From Sphingomonas_L flavalba_A (GTDB lineage: Bacteria; Pseudomonadota; Alphaproteobacteria; Sphingomonadales; Sphingomonadaceae), in the NCBI RefSeq assembly GCF_047553045.1, contig NZ_CP180208.1, positions 2,480,001 through 2,544,000 on the forward strand: a DNA stretch of 64,000 nt, given 5' to 3'. The position numbers and the translations under genes were made by a program. Below the pieces are notes generated by a model. It searched no databases, had not been told where the DNA came from, and was given only the letters and a program-made list of their open reading frames with translations. Positions 1 through 8,428 of the stretch are shown here, one piece after another (within the stretch, counting starts at the first letter, position 1; each line of letters begins with the position of its first letter).

Positions 1-1
1 G

Positions 2-364
2 CTGGAAGCGCGCAAGGGCGAGCGGCTGCCGGCGACGCCACGCTTCGCCGGATCGGTCAACGCCGATTACCGCTGGGCGGCCGGCGACGGCATCGAAGCG
101 TTCGGGCGGGCCGCCCTGCGCTATATAGGCCGGCGGCCGGTGTCGTTCGACGCGAGCACGACCAGCCCGCAGTTCATGATGAAGGCGGCGACGCTGGTCG
201 ACCTGCGCGCCGGCATCGAGCAGGGCGGTTACGAGATCGCGCTGCAGGTGACCAACCTGTTCGACGCGCAGGCGCAGATGTACGGGACGACCACCTACGG
301 CCACGCCAACATCAGCATCGCCCCGCCGCGCAGCTATGGCCTATCGGTGACGAAGCGGTTCTGA
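2..364 (+). CDS. TonB-dependent receptor, C-terminal end (partial)
   Basis: This is the last 120 residues of an outer-membrane TonB-dependent receptor; the rest lies left of the window. The reading frame is open from base 2 and shows alternating beta-strand patterning, an ATPRF-type segment followed by NADYRW, a late LRAGIE strand, the LQVTNLFD motif and a C-terminal phenylalanine (VTKRF), all typical of the end of the barrel. The family imports large or scarce substrates with TonB energy. It converges on the serine ammonia-lyase gene (43 bases between stops). Substrate cannot be told from this piece, but it may belong with the minus-strand hydrolase gene set next to it. Confidence 0.9.
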   Translation: MEARKGERLPATPRFAGSVNADYRWAAGDGIEAFGRAALRYIGRRPVSFDASTTSPQFMMKAATLVDLRAGIEQGGYEIALQVTNLFDAQAQMYGTTTYGHANISIAPPRSYGLSVTKRF

Positions 365-407
365 GCGAGGGGGCCGGGTCGCAGCGGCGGCGCCGGCCCC
401 GCCGCGA

Positions 408-1781
408 TCAGCATTCGACGACGTTGACCGCGAGGCCGCCGAGCGAGGTTTCCTTGTAGCGTTCGTTCATGTCGGCGCCGGTGCGACGCATCGTTTCGAT
501 CACCTGATCGAGGCTGACGCGGTGGGTGCCATCGCCGAGCAGCGCCAGCCGCGCCGCCTCTATCGCCTTGATCGCGCCGACGGCGTTGCGTTCGATGCAC
601 GGCACCTGCACCAGCCCGCCGACCGGATCGCAGGTCAGGCCCAAATTATGCTCCATGCCGATTTCGGCGGCATTTTCGATCTGGGCGTTGTTGCCGCCAA
701 GTACCGCCGCCAACCCCGCCGCCGCCATCGAGCAGGCGACGCCAACTTCGCCCTGGCAACCAACTTCGGCACCGGAAATCGATGCGTTTTCCTTGAACAG
801 CGCGCCGATCGCCGCGGCGGTCAGCAGGAAACGGACTGTCCCGTCGGCATTCGCACCGGGGACGAAGCGTTCGTAATAGCGCAGCACCGCAGGGACGATA
901 CCGGCGGCGCCGTTGGTCGGCGCGGTGACCACCCGACCGCCGGCGGCATTCTCCTCATTGACCGCGAGCGCCCACAGGTTGACCCAGTCGACGACGGCCA
1001 GCGGATCGGACAGGGCGCGTTCCTGCCGGGCGAGCAGCTTGGCGTGGATTTCCGGCGCGCGGCGCCGCACCTTCAGCCCGCCGGGCAGGATGCCGCCGCT
1101 GCCGATGCCGCGGTCGATGCAGGCGGACATCGTCGCGGCGATCGCGGCCAGCCGTGCGCGCACCTCCGCCTCCGGCAGCGCGGCGGTTTCGTTGGCCAGC
1201 GCCATTTCGGCAATGGTCAGCCCGGCGGCCTCGGCGCGGGCGAGCAGTTCTTCGCCCGAACGATAGGGGTGGGGCACATCCCATAACAGCGTCGGCGCCG
1301 CGTTGGTCTTAATCTCCGCCTCGTCGATCACCGCGCCGCCGCCGACCGAATAGGAAACGGCCTCGGCCAGGGTCGCGCCACTCGCGTCAAGCGCGGTGAA
1401 GCGCATGCCATTGGAATGGAAAGACAGCCGCTCGCGCTGGTTGAAACGCAGATCCGCGGCCTCGTCGAACGCCACCGGATGCCGCCCGGCGACGTCCAGC
1501 CGCCCGGCCTGGCGGATCGCGGCGACGATCCGTTCCGCCTCGTCCGGGTCGATATTGCCGGGATGGCAACCGGACAGGCCGAGCAGAACGGCCCGGTCGG
1601 TGGCATGGCCCTTACCGGTCAACGCCAGCGATCCGTACAGGTCGGCGGTGACCCGCGCGACCGCGGACAGGCGATCGCCCAGCCCCTCGACGAAATCGGC
1701 GGCGGCGGTCATCGGCCCCATCGTGTGCGAACTCGAGGGGCCAATGCCGATCTTGAACAGGTCGAAAACGCTGTGCGGCAT
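408..1781 (-). CDS. sdaA: L-serine ammonia-lyase (iron-sulfur type)
   Basis: Deaminates L-serine to pyruvate and ammonia in the cytoplasm, using a [4Fe-4S] cluster. The 457-residue protein has the usual single-chain length. GPSSSHT is at residues 14-20, the PTNGAAG motif at about 288-294, and three cysteines at 342, 384 (TCDPVGG) and 395 match the cluster ligands of the family. It is the last of four minus-strand genes (TetR regulator, PrnB-like protein, CocE-type hydrolase, this gene), 44 bases after the hydrolase gene. This suggests, but does not prove, that serine is released by the pathway encoded upstream. Confidence 0.95.
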   Translation of the reverse strand: MPHSVFDLFKIGIGPSSSHTMGPMTAAADFVEGLGDRLSAVARVTADLYGSLALTGKGHATDRAVLLGLSGCHPGNIDPDEAERIVAAIRQAGRLDVAGRHPVAFDEAADLRFNQRERLSFHSNGMRFTALDASGATLAEAVSYSVGGGAVIDEAEIKTNAAPTLLWDVPHPYRSGEELLARAEAAGLTIAEMALANETAALPEAEVRARLAAIAATMSACIDRGIGSGGILPGGLKVRRRAPEIHAKLLARQERALSDPLAVVDWVNLWALAVNEENAAGGRVVTAPTNGAAGIVPAVLRYYERFVPGANADGTVRFLLTAAAIGALFKENASISGAEVGCQGEVGVACSMAAAGLAAVLGGNNAQIENAAEIGMEHNLGLTCDPVGGLVQVPCIERNAVGAIKAIEAARLALLGDGTHRVSLDQVIETMRRTGADMNERYKETSLGGLAVNVVEC

Positions 1782-1825
1782 AATATCCTTCTACGTCTGT
1801 TGACGCAGTTGGGAAATGCCGGCGC

Positions 1826-3739
1826 CTATTCCTCGACCACCGGCAACCACACCGCGCTGGCAGCAGCACCGGACCGTTCGATCGTGTGCGTCGCCTTCTT
1901 GTAGTCCTCCGGCTTGGCCAGGAAGATATTCTTCACATAGGTTTGCGGGTTGCGATCGTAGAGCGGGAACTGGGTCGACTGGATCTGAACCATGATCCGG
2001 TGGCCCGGCTTGAACACATGGTTGGTGACCGGCAGGCGGAAGCGATAACGCTGCACCTTGCCGGCGGGGATCGGCGTCGGCTTTTCGAAGCTGTCGCGAT
2101 AGCGGCCACGGAAGATGTCCTGGCTGATCGCAAGCTGGTACCCGCCCATCGCCGGGTTTGACGCCACCTCGTCCGGGTAGACGTCGATCAGCTTGACTAC
2201 CCAGTCGGCATCGGTGCCGGTGGTGCGGGCATAGATGTCGGCATAGGGCACGCCGGACAGGCGCACCGGGCTGGACAGTACCTCGCTGGTATAGGTCAGT
2301 ACGTCCGGCCGCCCGTCAACCGCGCGCTGGTCGGATACCAGCCAGGTCTGCCAGCGGTCGCGCTGGCCGAAACTGATCGGCCGGGTCAGATACGGCACCG
2401 GCTTGGCGGGATCGGAAACATAGCTGTCGGCGCCGGTATCGGTCGACTTGGTAAAGCCGAGGCCGAAACCGGGCTGCAGGTAGATCGGCTTCAACGGCGA
2501 CGGGCAGCCCGATTCACAGGCGAGCGGCCAGGTGCTGTAGCGATCCCAGCGATTCTCGCCGGTGTTGTAGAGGAAAGCGCGCGGCGGGGTGAAGGCCGGG
2601 CCGTCCTTCAGATAATGGTTGAAGAACGGCAGCAGCACATCCCGGCGCCATTGCAGCGCGGTGTCGCCGTTCCACTTGAACGGCCCAAGGGTAGAACCGT
2701 CGTAATTGGCCTGGCTGTGGCGCCACGGGCCCATCACCAGGAAGTTGTTGTCGCCGTGCCCGGCCTTGGTCAGCGCTTCCCAGCTGGCGATCGCGCCGTA
2801 CATGTCCTCCTGGTCCCACAGGCCCTGCTCCCACATCGTCGGGACCTTGGACGGGTTGGCGGCCAGCAGCTTGTCCAGAGCCTGCCCCTGCCAGTAGCCA
2901 TCATAGGCCGGGTGCTCGACCATCCGTCGCCAGGCGGGCAACTGGTCGAAACCCGACACCTTTGCCCAGTCGCCGGCGGAGCCGAAGCGCAGGAAGGTCT
3001 CATACTGATCGTAAATGCCAAGCGCCGGGCCTTTGCCCGCGCCCTTGAACCCGGTCTGCGATTGCATCCAGCCGATGTTGACCTGGCGGAACGCGCCGTG
3101 GTGGAACCAGTCGTCGCCCATCCAGCCGTCGACCATCGGGCTTTCCGGCGCCGCGACCTTCAGCGCGGGGTGCGGATCGAGCAGCGCCATGACCACGGTC
3201 AGCCCCTCGTAGGACGACCCGACCATGCCGACCCGGCCGTTCGATTCGGTGACGTTCTTGACCAGCCAGTCGACGGTGTCCCACGCATCGGTGACATGGT
3301 CGGTCCCGGTTTCGTTCAGCGGGCCACGCACCGGGCGGGTCAGCTTGTAGTCGCCTTCCGACCCGTATTTGCCGCGCACGTCCTGGAACACGCGGATATA
3401 GCCGTCCTTGACGAACACCTCGTCGCCTTCGGGCAGAATCGACAGCATGTTCGGGCTGTCCATTCGGGTGGTGCGCCCGGCGGCGTTGTAGGGGGTGCGG
3501 GTCAAAAGGATCGGCGCGTTCTTCGCGCCCTTCGGCACGACGATGACGGTGTAGAGCTTCACGCCGTCGCGCATCGGCACCATCTCGACGCGCTTGATAT
3601 AGTCGTTGCGTTCGGACGGCGGAATGAAACGGGCGGGGATGTCATTGGCCGGCTCGGCCTGGGTTGCCACGGCCGGGGCGGCGGCCGCGAACAGCAGAGA
3701 AAGGGCAGCGGTCGTCCGCAACATTCCACGAAGATGCAC
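1826..3739 (-). CDS. exported CocE/NonD-family alpha/beta hydrolase
   Basis: Serine hydrolase of the CocE / X-Pro dipeptidyl-peptidase (S15) family, which cleaves esters or amides. The 637-residue protein starts with a signal peptide (about residues 1-26). GSSYEG at 174-179 gives nucleophile Ser176, MGPWRH further on is the family's conserved GPW motif, and the C-terminal part resembles the jelly-roll domain of X-Pro dipeptidyl-peptidases. Start is a GTG preceded six bases upstream by a strong GGAGGAG; an internal ATG five codons in is less likely. It sits between the PrnB-like gene and sdaA on the same strand. Ester or peptide substrate is not known. Confidence 0.9.
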   Translation of the reverse strand: MHLRGMLRTTAALSLLFAAAAPAVATQAEPANDIPARFIPPSERNDYIKRVEMVPMRDGVKLYTVIVVPKGAKNAPILLTRTPYNAAGRTTRMDSPNMLSILPEGDEVFVKDGYIRVFQDVRGKYGSEGDYKLTRPVRGPLNETGTDHVTDAWDTVDWLVKNVTESNGRVGMVGSSYEGLTVVMALLDPHPALKVAAPESPMVDGWMGDDWFHHGAFRQVNIGWMQSQTGFKGAGKGPALGIYDQYETFLRFGSAGDWAKVSGFDQLPAWRRMVEHPAYDGYWQGQALDKLLAANPSKVPTMWEQGLWDQEDMYGAIASWEALTKAGHGDNNFLVMGPWRHSQANYDGSTLGPFKWNGDTALQWRRDVLLPFFNHYLKDGPAFTPPRAFLYNTGENRWDRYSTWPLACESGCPSPLKPIYLQPGFGLGFTKSTDTGADSYVSDPAKPVPYLTRPISFGQRDRWQTWLVSDQRAVDGRPDVLTYTSEVLSSPVRLSGVPYADIYARTTGTDADWVVKLIDVYPDEVASNPAMGGYQLAISQDIFRGRYRDSFEKPTPIPAGKVQRYRFRLPVTNHVFKPGHRIMVQIQSTQFPLYDRNPQTYVKNIFLAKPEDYKKATHTIERSGAAASAVWLPVVEE

Positions 3740-3819
3740 GTCGGTCTCCTCCAGATGGCCGGCTTTTGCGGCCAGTGGCAGGCTTCTTCGGATAACTCAA
3801 TCGGCGTTATGACTGAGTG

Positions 3820-4998
3820 TCAGCCTCGCCCGAGCGCAGAGCGCAGTGCAGCAAAATCGGCATGGCGGGTGGGCAGGTCCGGCCGCGGCGCCGCGCAGCG
3901 ATAGTCGCGCAGCACTTCCAGAGAGCGCATTAGCACGGCAATCGGCGGCCCGCTGGCGGTTATGCCGGTCAACCGATCCGGCGGCAACGCGGCGGCGGGA
4001 CGATCGATGAACCGGGCGACAAGCTGGTCATGATGCTGCGCCGCACTACGTGCAAAAACCGCGCACAAATCGAGAAAGACGGCGCCGTTGGTCTGAAACC
4101 AGCCGCTATCGCGATCCGTCGGCAGCGCCGCCAGCAATTCGTCGAGCAGGCTGCGCCGCATCATACAGTCGCGTAGCCGCGCCTGATCGCCCGGTAGCAT
4201 GAACAGCATCTTTTCCATCAGCAACTGGGCGTAATAAGGGTCGTTCGCACGGCACAGACCAAGCAGCAGATCGACTTCGTTGATCCCGGAGAAATCGCCG
4301 GCATTGGCGCCGCGCCAGACCTGCCGACCGACCCGGTAGGGTTTGTAATAGGGCCGCACGCAATAGAAGAACCGGTCGACGTCGAGCCGGGTGAACAGCT
4401 TTTCATTGACTGCGGCCAGATCCTCCAGCGCGGCGGTCGCGTCGCGCAGCAGCGATTCGGCCAGGGGGCTGGACACGCCGAGCGGGACAATGCGGCTGAG
4501 CGCGTCGGCGGCGCGCTGGATGCACAGGATGCCGCGGGTATTCTCGTCGATGAACAGGAATTCGTCGGCAAGCGAGGTGAAACTTTTGCGGATGCCGTCA
4601 ACAGCCAGGTTATGGGTGGCGAGATGGGCGGTGGCAAAACGGGGCGCCATGCCGACCGACGCACCGACATGCAAGGCCAGCGACGACGCCTCGCCGAACG
4701 GCGATTTCTCCTCGCGGTCGGGGTTGGTCAACTCGTGCCGGCGCAGCGCCCCCATATAGAGGCCGACATTGCCGAGCAGATTGAACGCGCTGTCGAACCC
4801 TTCTCCGGTATTGCCCTCCGCCAGCAGGGCGACGACATGGGCATGGCCCTCGTCGCGCAGCCGCGCCTTCAGGGCGTCGCCGACGCCAATGACCCCGGCC
4901 CGGTCGGGCTGCGCGAAGTACAGCTCCTCAAGCTCGGTGTTGAGCGCGACGAAAGTCGATCGAATCCAGCCATCGAAGGCTTCAGCAAGGCGGCTCAT
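3820..4998 (-). CDS. PrnB / DUF1864-like haem protein (indoleamine 2,3-dioxygenase superfamily)
   Basis: Resembles PrnB, the haem enzyme that rearranges 7-chlorotryptophan in pyrrolnitrin synthesis and is structurally related to indoleamine and tryptophan 2,3-dioxygenases. Seen here: GLYMGALRRHE at 79-89 corresponds to a GFFLGSLKRHG-like segment of PrnB as I recall it, and RPYYKPYRVG at 215-224 corresponds to RPFYEPIRVG, followed by a similarly spaced acidic/hydrophobic stretch to about 247. A histidine pair at 322-323 (AQHHDQLV) lies where the axial haem histidine is expected. Length 392 is slightly above PrnB (about 360). No prnA, prnC or prnD halogenase or oxygenase is nearby, so pyrrolnitrin is not implied. 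The alignment is from memory; function is inferred at superfamily level only. Confidence 0.7.
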   Translation of the reverse strand: MSRLAEAFDGWIRSTFVALNTELEELYFAQPDRAGVIGVGDALKARLRDEGHAHVVALLAEGNTGEGFDSAFNLLGNVGLYMGALRRHELTNPDREEKSPFGEASSLALHVGASVGMAPRFATAHLATHNLAVDGIRKSFTSLADEFLFIDENTRGILCIQRAADALSRIVPLGVSSPLAESLLRDATAALEDLAAVNEKLFTRLDVDRFFYCVRPYYKPYRVGRQVWRGANAGDFSGINEVDLLLGLCRANDPYYAQLLMEKMLFMLPGDQARLRDCMMRRSLLDELLAALPTDRDSGWFQTNGAVFLDLCAVFARSAAQHHDQLVARFIDRPAAALPPDRLTGITASGPPIAVLMRSLEVLRDYRCAAPRPDLPTRHADFAALRSALGRG

Positions 4999-5048
4999 CG
5001 CCTAGCTATACCGATCCCGCTGTATTGCTCAACGGCGCGGCGCACCGC

Positions 5049-5654
5049 TCAGCCCGCAATGCGGTGCGCATCGATCAGCAGTTCGGCGTTGCGTTCAAGG
5101 ATCGCCGGCAATTCGCCGCATCCGCAACCGCAGTAGAGGGAGAATGCACCCTCGATCAGCATCAGCAGGCCATCGGCCAGCGATTCCGGTCGGGCAACCG
5201 GGATGGTGGCCGCGACCTCTGCCAGGCGACCCCGTATTTCTGCCTTGCACGCGGCGGCGACAACTCGCCCGGGGTGGTCGGCCTCGGCGAATTCGGCGGC
5301 GATGTTCGCCATCGGGCAGCCGCGAAAATCGCTGTCGGCCATTAACGCAGCCTTGTGGCGGACAACCGCGAGCAGTTGCGCGCGCGGATCGGTGCCGGCG
5401 GCACGGATCGCCTGCTCGATCGCGGCACGATTGCGGTCGCCCGCCGCCTGCAGGCAGGCCGCGACCAAGGCATCCTTCGACGCGAAAGCGCGGTAAAGGC
5501 TGGGCTTGGTGACCCCGGCACGGGACACGATCTCGTCGACGCCGACCGCGCGAATGCCTTTTTCATAGAACAGGCTCTGCGCCGCCTCGAAGACCCGCTC
5601 CGCCGCCTTCTTGTGGGGCGCCTGCTCCGCAGCGGCCGCTGTATCACTGGTCAT
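5049..5654 (-). CDS. TetR/AcrR-family transcriptional regulator
   Basis: Probable ligand-responsive repressor of 201 residues. The helix-turn-helix is at about 38-62 (VDEIVSRAGVTKPSLYRAF). The C-terminal half holds the ligand pocket; RGCPMANIAAEF at 111-122 is common in one TetR subgroup. An odd cysteine cluster, YCGCGCGE, places Cys175, 177 and 179 close together, with Cys113 and Cys136 elsewhere. It is the first of four minus-strand genes, 50 bases ahead of the PrnB-like gene, so it probably regulates itself and them. A large dyad 35-81 bases upstream of its start is the likely operator. Confidence 0.92.
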   Translation of the reverse strand: MTSDTAAAAEQAPHKKAAERVFEAAQSLFYEKGIRAVGVDEIVSRAGVTKPSLYRAFASKDALVAACLQAAGDRNRAAIEQAIRAAGTDPRAQLLAVVRHKAALMADSDFRGCPMANIAAEFAEADHPGRVVAAACKAEIRGRLAEVAATIPVARPESLADGLLMLIEGAFSLYCGCGCGELPAILERNAELLIDAHRIAG

Positions 5655-5688
5655 GCGCGAAAAATCTCCTCACCCCCATTGACGCATA

Positions 5689-5735
5689 TGTAACTGACCG
5701 GTACGTAGCAATCAAGAACGTACCGTTCAGTTACA
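5689..5735. promoter_or_regulatory. large inverted repeat, probable TetR operator
   Basis: Two 18-base arms (5689-5706 and 5718-5735) are inverted copies with one mismatch and an 11-base spacer. Each arm also contains an imperfect palindrome around ACCGGT or ACCGTT, centred 25 bases apart, so this may be two TetR operators rather than one. It lies between the divergent TetR gene and a 130-residue unknown protein, and could control both. Binding is inferred from symmetry and position. Confidence 0.7.
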
Positions 5736-5755
5736 TCTCGTCCAGGACACGCAGC

Positions 5756-6148
5756 ATGGCCTATCGCACATTCAAGGCATGGCCCGAAATAGAGGCTCTG
5801 GCACTGTACGGCGCCGCCCATGCCGACAACACGACGCTGTTCAGCCTGCTCGAATACCGGGTGATCGGGCTTGGCGCCCGTGCCGACGTGCGCCGGGAAC
5901 GCAACTCCGATTCGCGCCTCGGCCGCTGGCTCAACCGGCTGTTCGGCATCCGCCTCGCCCAGCCGCTGGCCGACATGCGGCTGGAAGCGCTGCGTCGCTT
6001 CGCCTCGCTGATCAGCCACAGCCCGCGCGGCGTGACCTGCGACGAGACAAAGGAATTTCTGGCAGCGGGCTTCAGCCATCGGCAAGCCGACTGGTTGATC
6101 AACATGCCGCAACGTACGCGCACGCCCCTGCGCGCGACGCTGGCTTGA
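5756..6148 (+). CDS. hypothetical protein, 130 residues
   Basis: I do not recognise a named family. The protein is soluble with no signal peptide or membrane segment; it has an N-terminal helical part (EIEALALYGAAHADNTTLFSLLEYRVIGL) shown here only in part, an arginine-rich middle (about residues 45-75) and a C-terminal region ending near GFSHRQADWLINM. Codon use is like its neighbours and the frame is open over the full length, so it is probably real. It is divergent from the TetR gene across the inverted repeat and may be its target. Confidence 0.6.
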   Translation: MAYRTFKAWPEIEALALYGAAHADNTTLFSLLEYRVIGLGARADVRRERNSDSRLGRWLNRLFGIRLAQPLADMRLEALRRFASLISHSPRGVTCDETKEFLAAGFSHRQADWLINMPQRTRTPLRATLA

Positions 6149-6179
6149 CCTGCTGACCAGAAAGCTGCGACGGGGGTAC

Positions 6180-7022
6180 ATGCCCCCCCGCCCCCGTCGC
6201 AGCGCCCTTTACCTCCCCGCCTCCAATTCGAGGGCACTCGCCAAGGCGCGCACTCTCGATGCCGATGTCGTCATCCTCGACCTGGAAGACGCGGTGGCGC
6301 CCGAAGCCAAGGCCGACGCCCGCGAAGCGGCGGTTGTGGCGGTACGCGAAGGTGGCTTCGGCCGGCGCGAACTGATCGTGCGTATCAACGCGCTGACCAC
6401 CGAATGGGGCATCGCCGACCTGCGCGCGATCGCCGCGGCGGAACCGGACGGCATTCTGATCCCCAAGGTCGATTCGCCGCACGCGCTGGCCGATGTCCGC
6501 TCGCTGATGGGCACGGCAACCCCGCTCTGGGCGATGGTCGAAACCTGCGCCTGCCTGCCGGTGCTCCACGCGATTGCCGGCGTCACCGGTCTCGGCGGGC
6601 TGGTGATGGGCACCAACGATCTGGCGCTGGAGATGCGGGCGCGGCTGCTGCCCGGCCGGGCGCCGTTCCTGCCGATGCTGGCAATGGCGGTCGCCGCCGC
6701 CCGCGCCCATGGCGCGGCGGTCCTTGACGGAGTCTGCAACGATTTCACCGACCTCGACCGCTTTCGCGCCGAATGTGAACAGGGCCGCGATTTCGGCTTC
6801 GACGGCAAGACGGTGATACATCCGGCGCAGATCGCGCCGTGCAACGCGGTGTTCGGTCCGTCGGCGGCGGAACTGGCCTGGGCTGACGCGGTGATCGCCG
6901 CCTTCAATCAACCCGAAAACGCCGACAAGGGCGCTGTCAGGGTCGACGGCCGGATGGTCGAGCGCCTGCATCTGGAGGAGGCGCTGCGCCTGCGCGCGCT
7001 CGCCGGGGTTATCGGGCAGTAG
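6180..7022 (+). CDS. HpcH/HpaI aldolase / CitE-like CoA-ester lyase
   Basis: TIM-barrel lyase of the CitE / malyl-CoA lyase type, cleaving a 3-hydroxyacyl-CoA or citryl-CoA-like ester with Mg2+. Residues in place: LDLEDAV at 34-40, Arg67 (VRIN), Glu120 (MVE) and Asp146 (GTNDLALE), the usual CoA-pocket and metal-binding set. Length 280 is normal for stand-alone CitE-like proteins. No citrate lyase alpha or gamma subunit is near, so it is not a classical citrate lyase; L-malyl-CoA, beta-methylmalyl-CoA or citramalyl-CoA are possible substrates. It converges on hom with 29 bases between. Confidence 0.88.
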   Translation: MPPRPRRSALYLPASNSRALAKARTLDADVVILDLEDAVAPEAKADAREAAVVAVREGGFGRRELIVRINALTTEWGIADLRAIAAAEPDGILIPKVDSPHALADVRSLMGTATPLWAMVETCACLPVLHAIAGVTGLGGLVMGTNDLALEMRARLLPGRAPFLPMLAMAVAAARAHGAAVLDGVCNDFTDLDRFRAECEQGRDFGFDGKTVIHPAQIAPCNAVFGPSAAELAWADAVIAAFNQPENADKGAVRVDGRMVERLHLEEALRLRALAGVIGQ

Positions 7023-7051
7023 GCTCGCGCGGCGCCAGCCCGCTCCCCCAC

Positions 7052-8344
7052 CTATTCTTCCAGAATATGCATCAGCATCGGCGCGCCGGTCAGGCTGGGC
7101 GAATCGCTCAGCCGGGCGAGCGCCTCCGCCACCGCGCGTTCCGGGCCGGCATGGGTGACGATGGCGACGATCGCGCTGCCGTCCGGCCGCTTGCCGCGCT
7201 GGATCAGGCTTTCGATCGAAACGTTGGCGTCGCGGGTTGCCGCCGCGATTTCCGCCAGCACGCCGGGGCGATCCTGAACGATGAAGCGCAGATAGGCCTT
7301 GCCGACCCGGCCACCGGCATCGGCCGCCGGCTGTTCCGACAGCGCCGCGACCGGCATCGCGAAAGCGGGGCCATATTCACCGCGCGCGATGTCGATCAGG
7401 TCGGCGACGACGGCGCTGGCGGTCGGCCCGTCTCCGGCGCCGCGACCCTGGAACAGCAGGCGGCCGACGAAATTGCCTTCCGCCACCACCGCGTTCAGCG
7501 AGCCGGAGACATGAGCGAGCGGATGGTCGACCGGCACCAGATAAGGGTGGATGCGCTGGAACAGCCCCTGTTCCGTCGCCTCGGCGATGCCGACCAGCCG
7601 GATGCGGTAACCAAGCGCCGCCGCCTCCGCGATGTCGGCAGCGATGACGTGGCGGATGCCGGTGATCACCACCCCGTCGAACGCCAGCCGGGACCCGAAC
7701 GCCAGGCTGGAAAGGATCGACAGCTTGTGCGCCGCGTCGACCCCGTCGATGTCGAAGCTGGGGTCCGCCTCCGCATAGCCGAGCGCCTGCGCCTCGGCGA
7801 GAACCTCCGCGAAGTCGCGGCCTTCGCGTTCCATCGTCGTCAGGATGTAATTGCAGGTGCCGTTCAGGATACCGTAGATGCGGCTGAGCTGGTTCGCCGC
7901 CGCGCCCTCGCGCAGCCCCTTGATGACCGGGATACCGCCGGCGACCGCCGCTTCATATTTGAACGCGACGCCGCCCGCCTCCGCCGCGCCGGCCAGTTCC
8001 AGGCCGTGATGGGCGATCATCGCCTTGTTGGCGGTGACGAAGGAGCGGCCGGCGGCGATGCTGCGGCGGGCCAGGGTCAGCGCCGGGCCGTCAGCGCCGC
8101 CGACCAGTTCGACCACCGTATCGATGCCGTCCTGATCGGCGAGCGCGGCGGTATCGTCGACCCAGGCGAAGCGCGACAGGTCGACGCCCCGGTCCTTCGA
8201 CCGGTCGCGCGCGGACACCGCGACGATCTCGATCGGCCGGCCCGCCCGCCGCGCGATCAGTTCGCGATTCTCGTCGAGCACGCGAATCACCCCGCCCCCG
8301 ACGGTGCCAAGCCCGGCCAGCGCGATCCTAAGCGGTTCCGCCAT
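7052..8344 (-). CDS. hom: homoserine dehydrogenase
   Basis: Reduces aspartate semialdehyde to homoserine with NAD(P)H, the branch step to threonine and methionine. The 430-residue form has an N-terminal Rossmann motif GLGTVG at 11-16, a catalytic middle domain with GRGAGDGPTA, and a C-terminal ACT domain (VQDRPGVLAEIA) that usually senses threonine. I chose the start MAEPLRIALAG because AGGA lies five to six bases upstream; ATG codons at 8350 and 8359 and a TTG at 8368 are possible longer starts. thrC of the same pathway is far away in this window (58918-60315). Confidence 0.95.
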   Translation of the reverse strand: MAEPLRIALAGLGTVGGGVIRVLDENRELIARRAGRPIEIVAVSARDRSKDRGVDLSRFAWVDDTAALADQDGIDTVVELVGGADGPALTLARRSIAAGRSFVTANKAMIAHHGLELAGAAEAGGVAFKYEAAVAGGIPVIKGLREGAAANQLSRIYGILNGTCNYILTTMEREGRDFAEVLAEAQALGYAEADPSFDIDGVDAAHKLSILSSLAFGSRLAFDGVVITGIRHVIAADIAEAAALGYRIRLVGIAEATEQGLFQRIHPYLVPVDHPLAHVSGSLNAVVAEGNFVGRLLFQGRGAGDGPTASAVVADLIDIARGEYGPAFAMPVAALSEQPAADAGGRVGKAYLRFIVQDRPGVLAEIAAATRDANVSIESLIQRGKRPDGSAIVAIVTHAGPERAVAEALARLSDSPSLTGAPMLMHILEE

Positions 8345-8428
8345 CTTCATCCTCGTCATTACAGCCAAACGCCGCCCCTCCCTGCCCCGGCTGGGCCGGA
8401 AAAGGAACGGCTTTCACCCGAACGGGGC

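Noticed and set aside
3820..4998. Pyrrolnitrin biosynthesis from the PrnB-like gene
   Set aside because: No PrnA or PrnC halogenase or PrnD oxygenase is in the window; family membership alone does not show this product.
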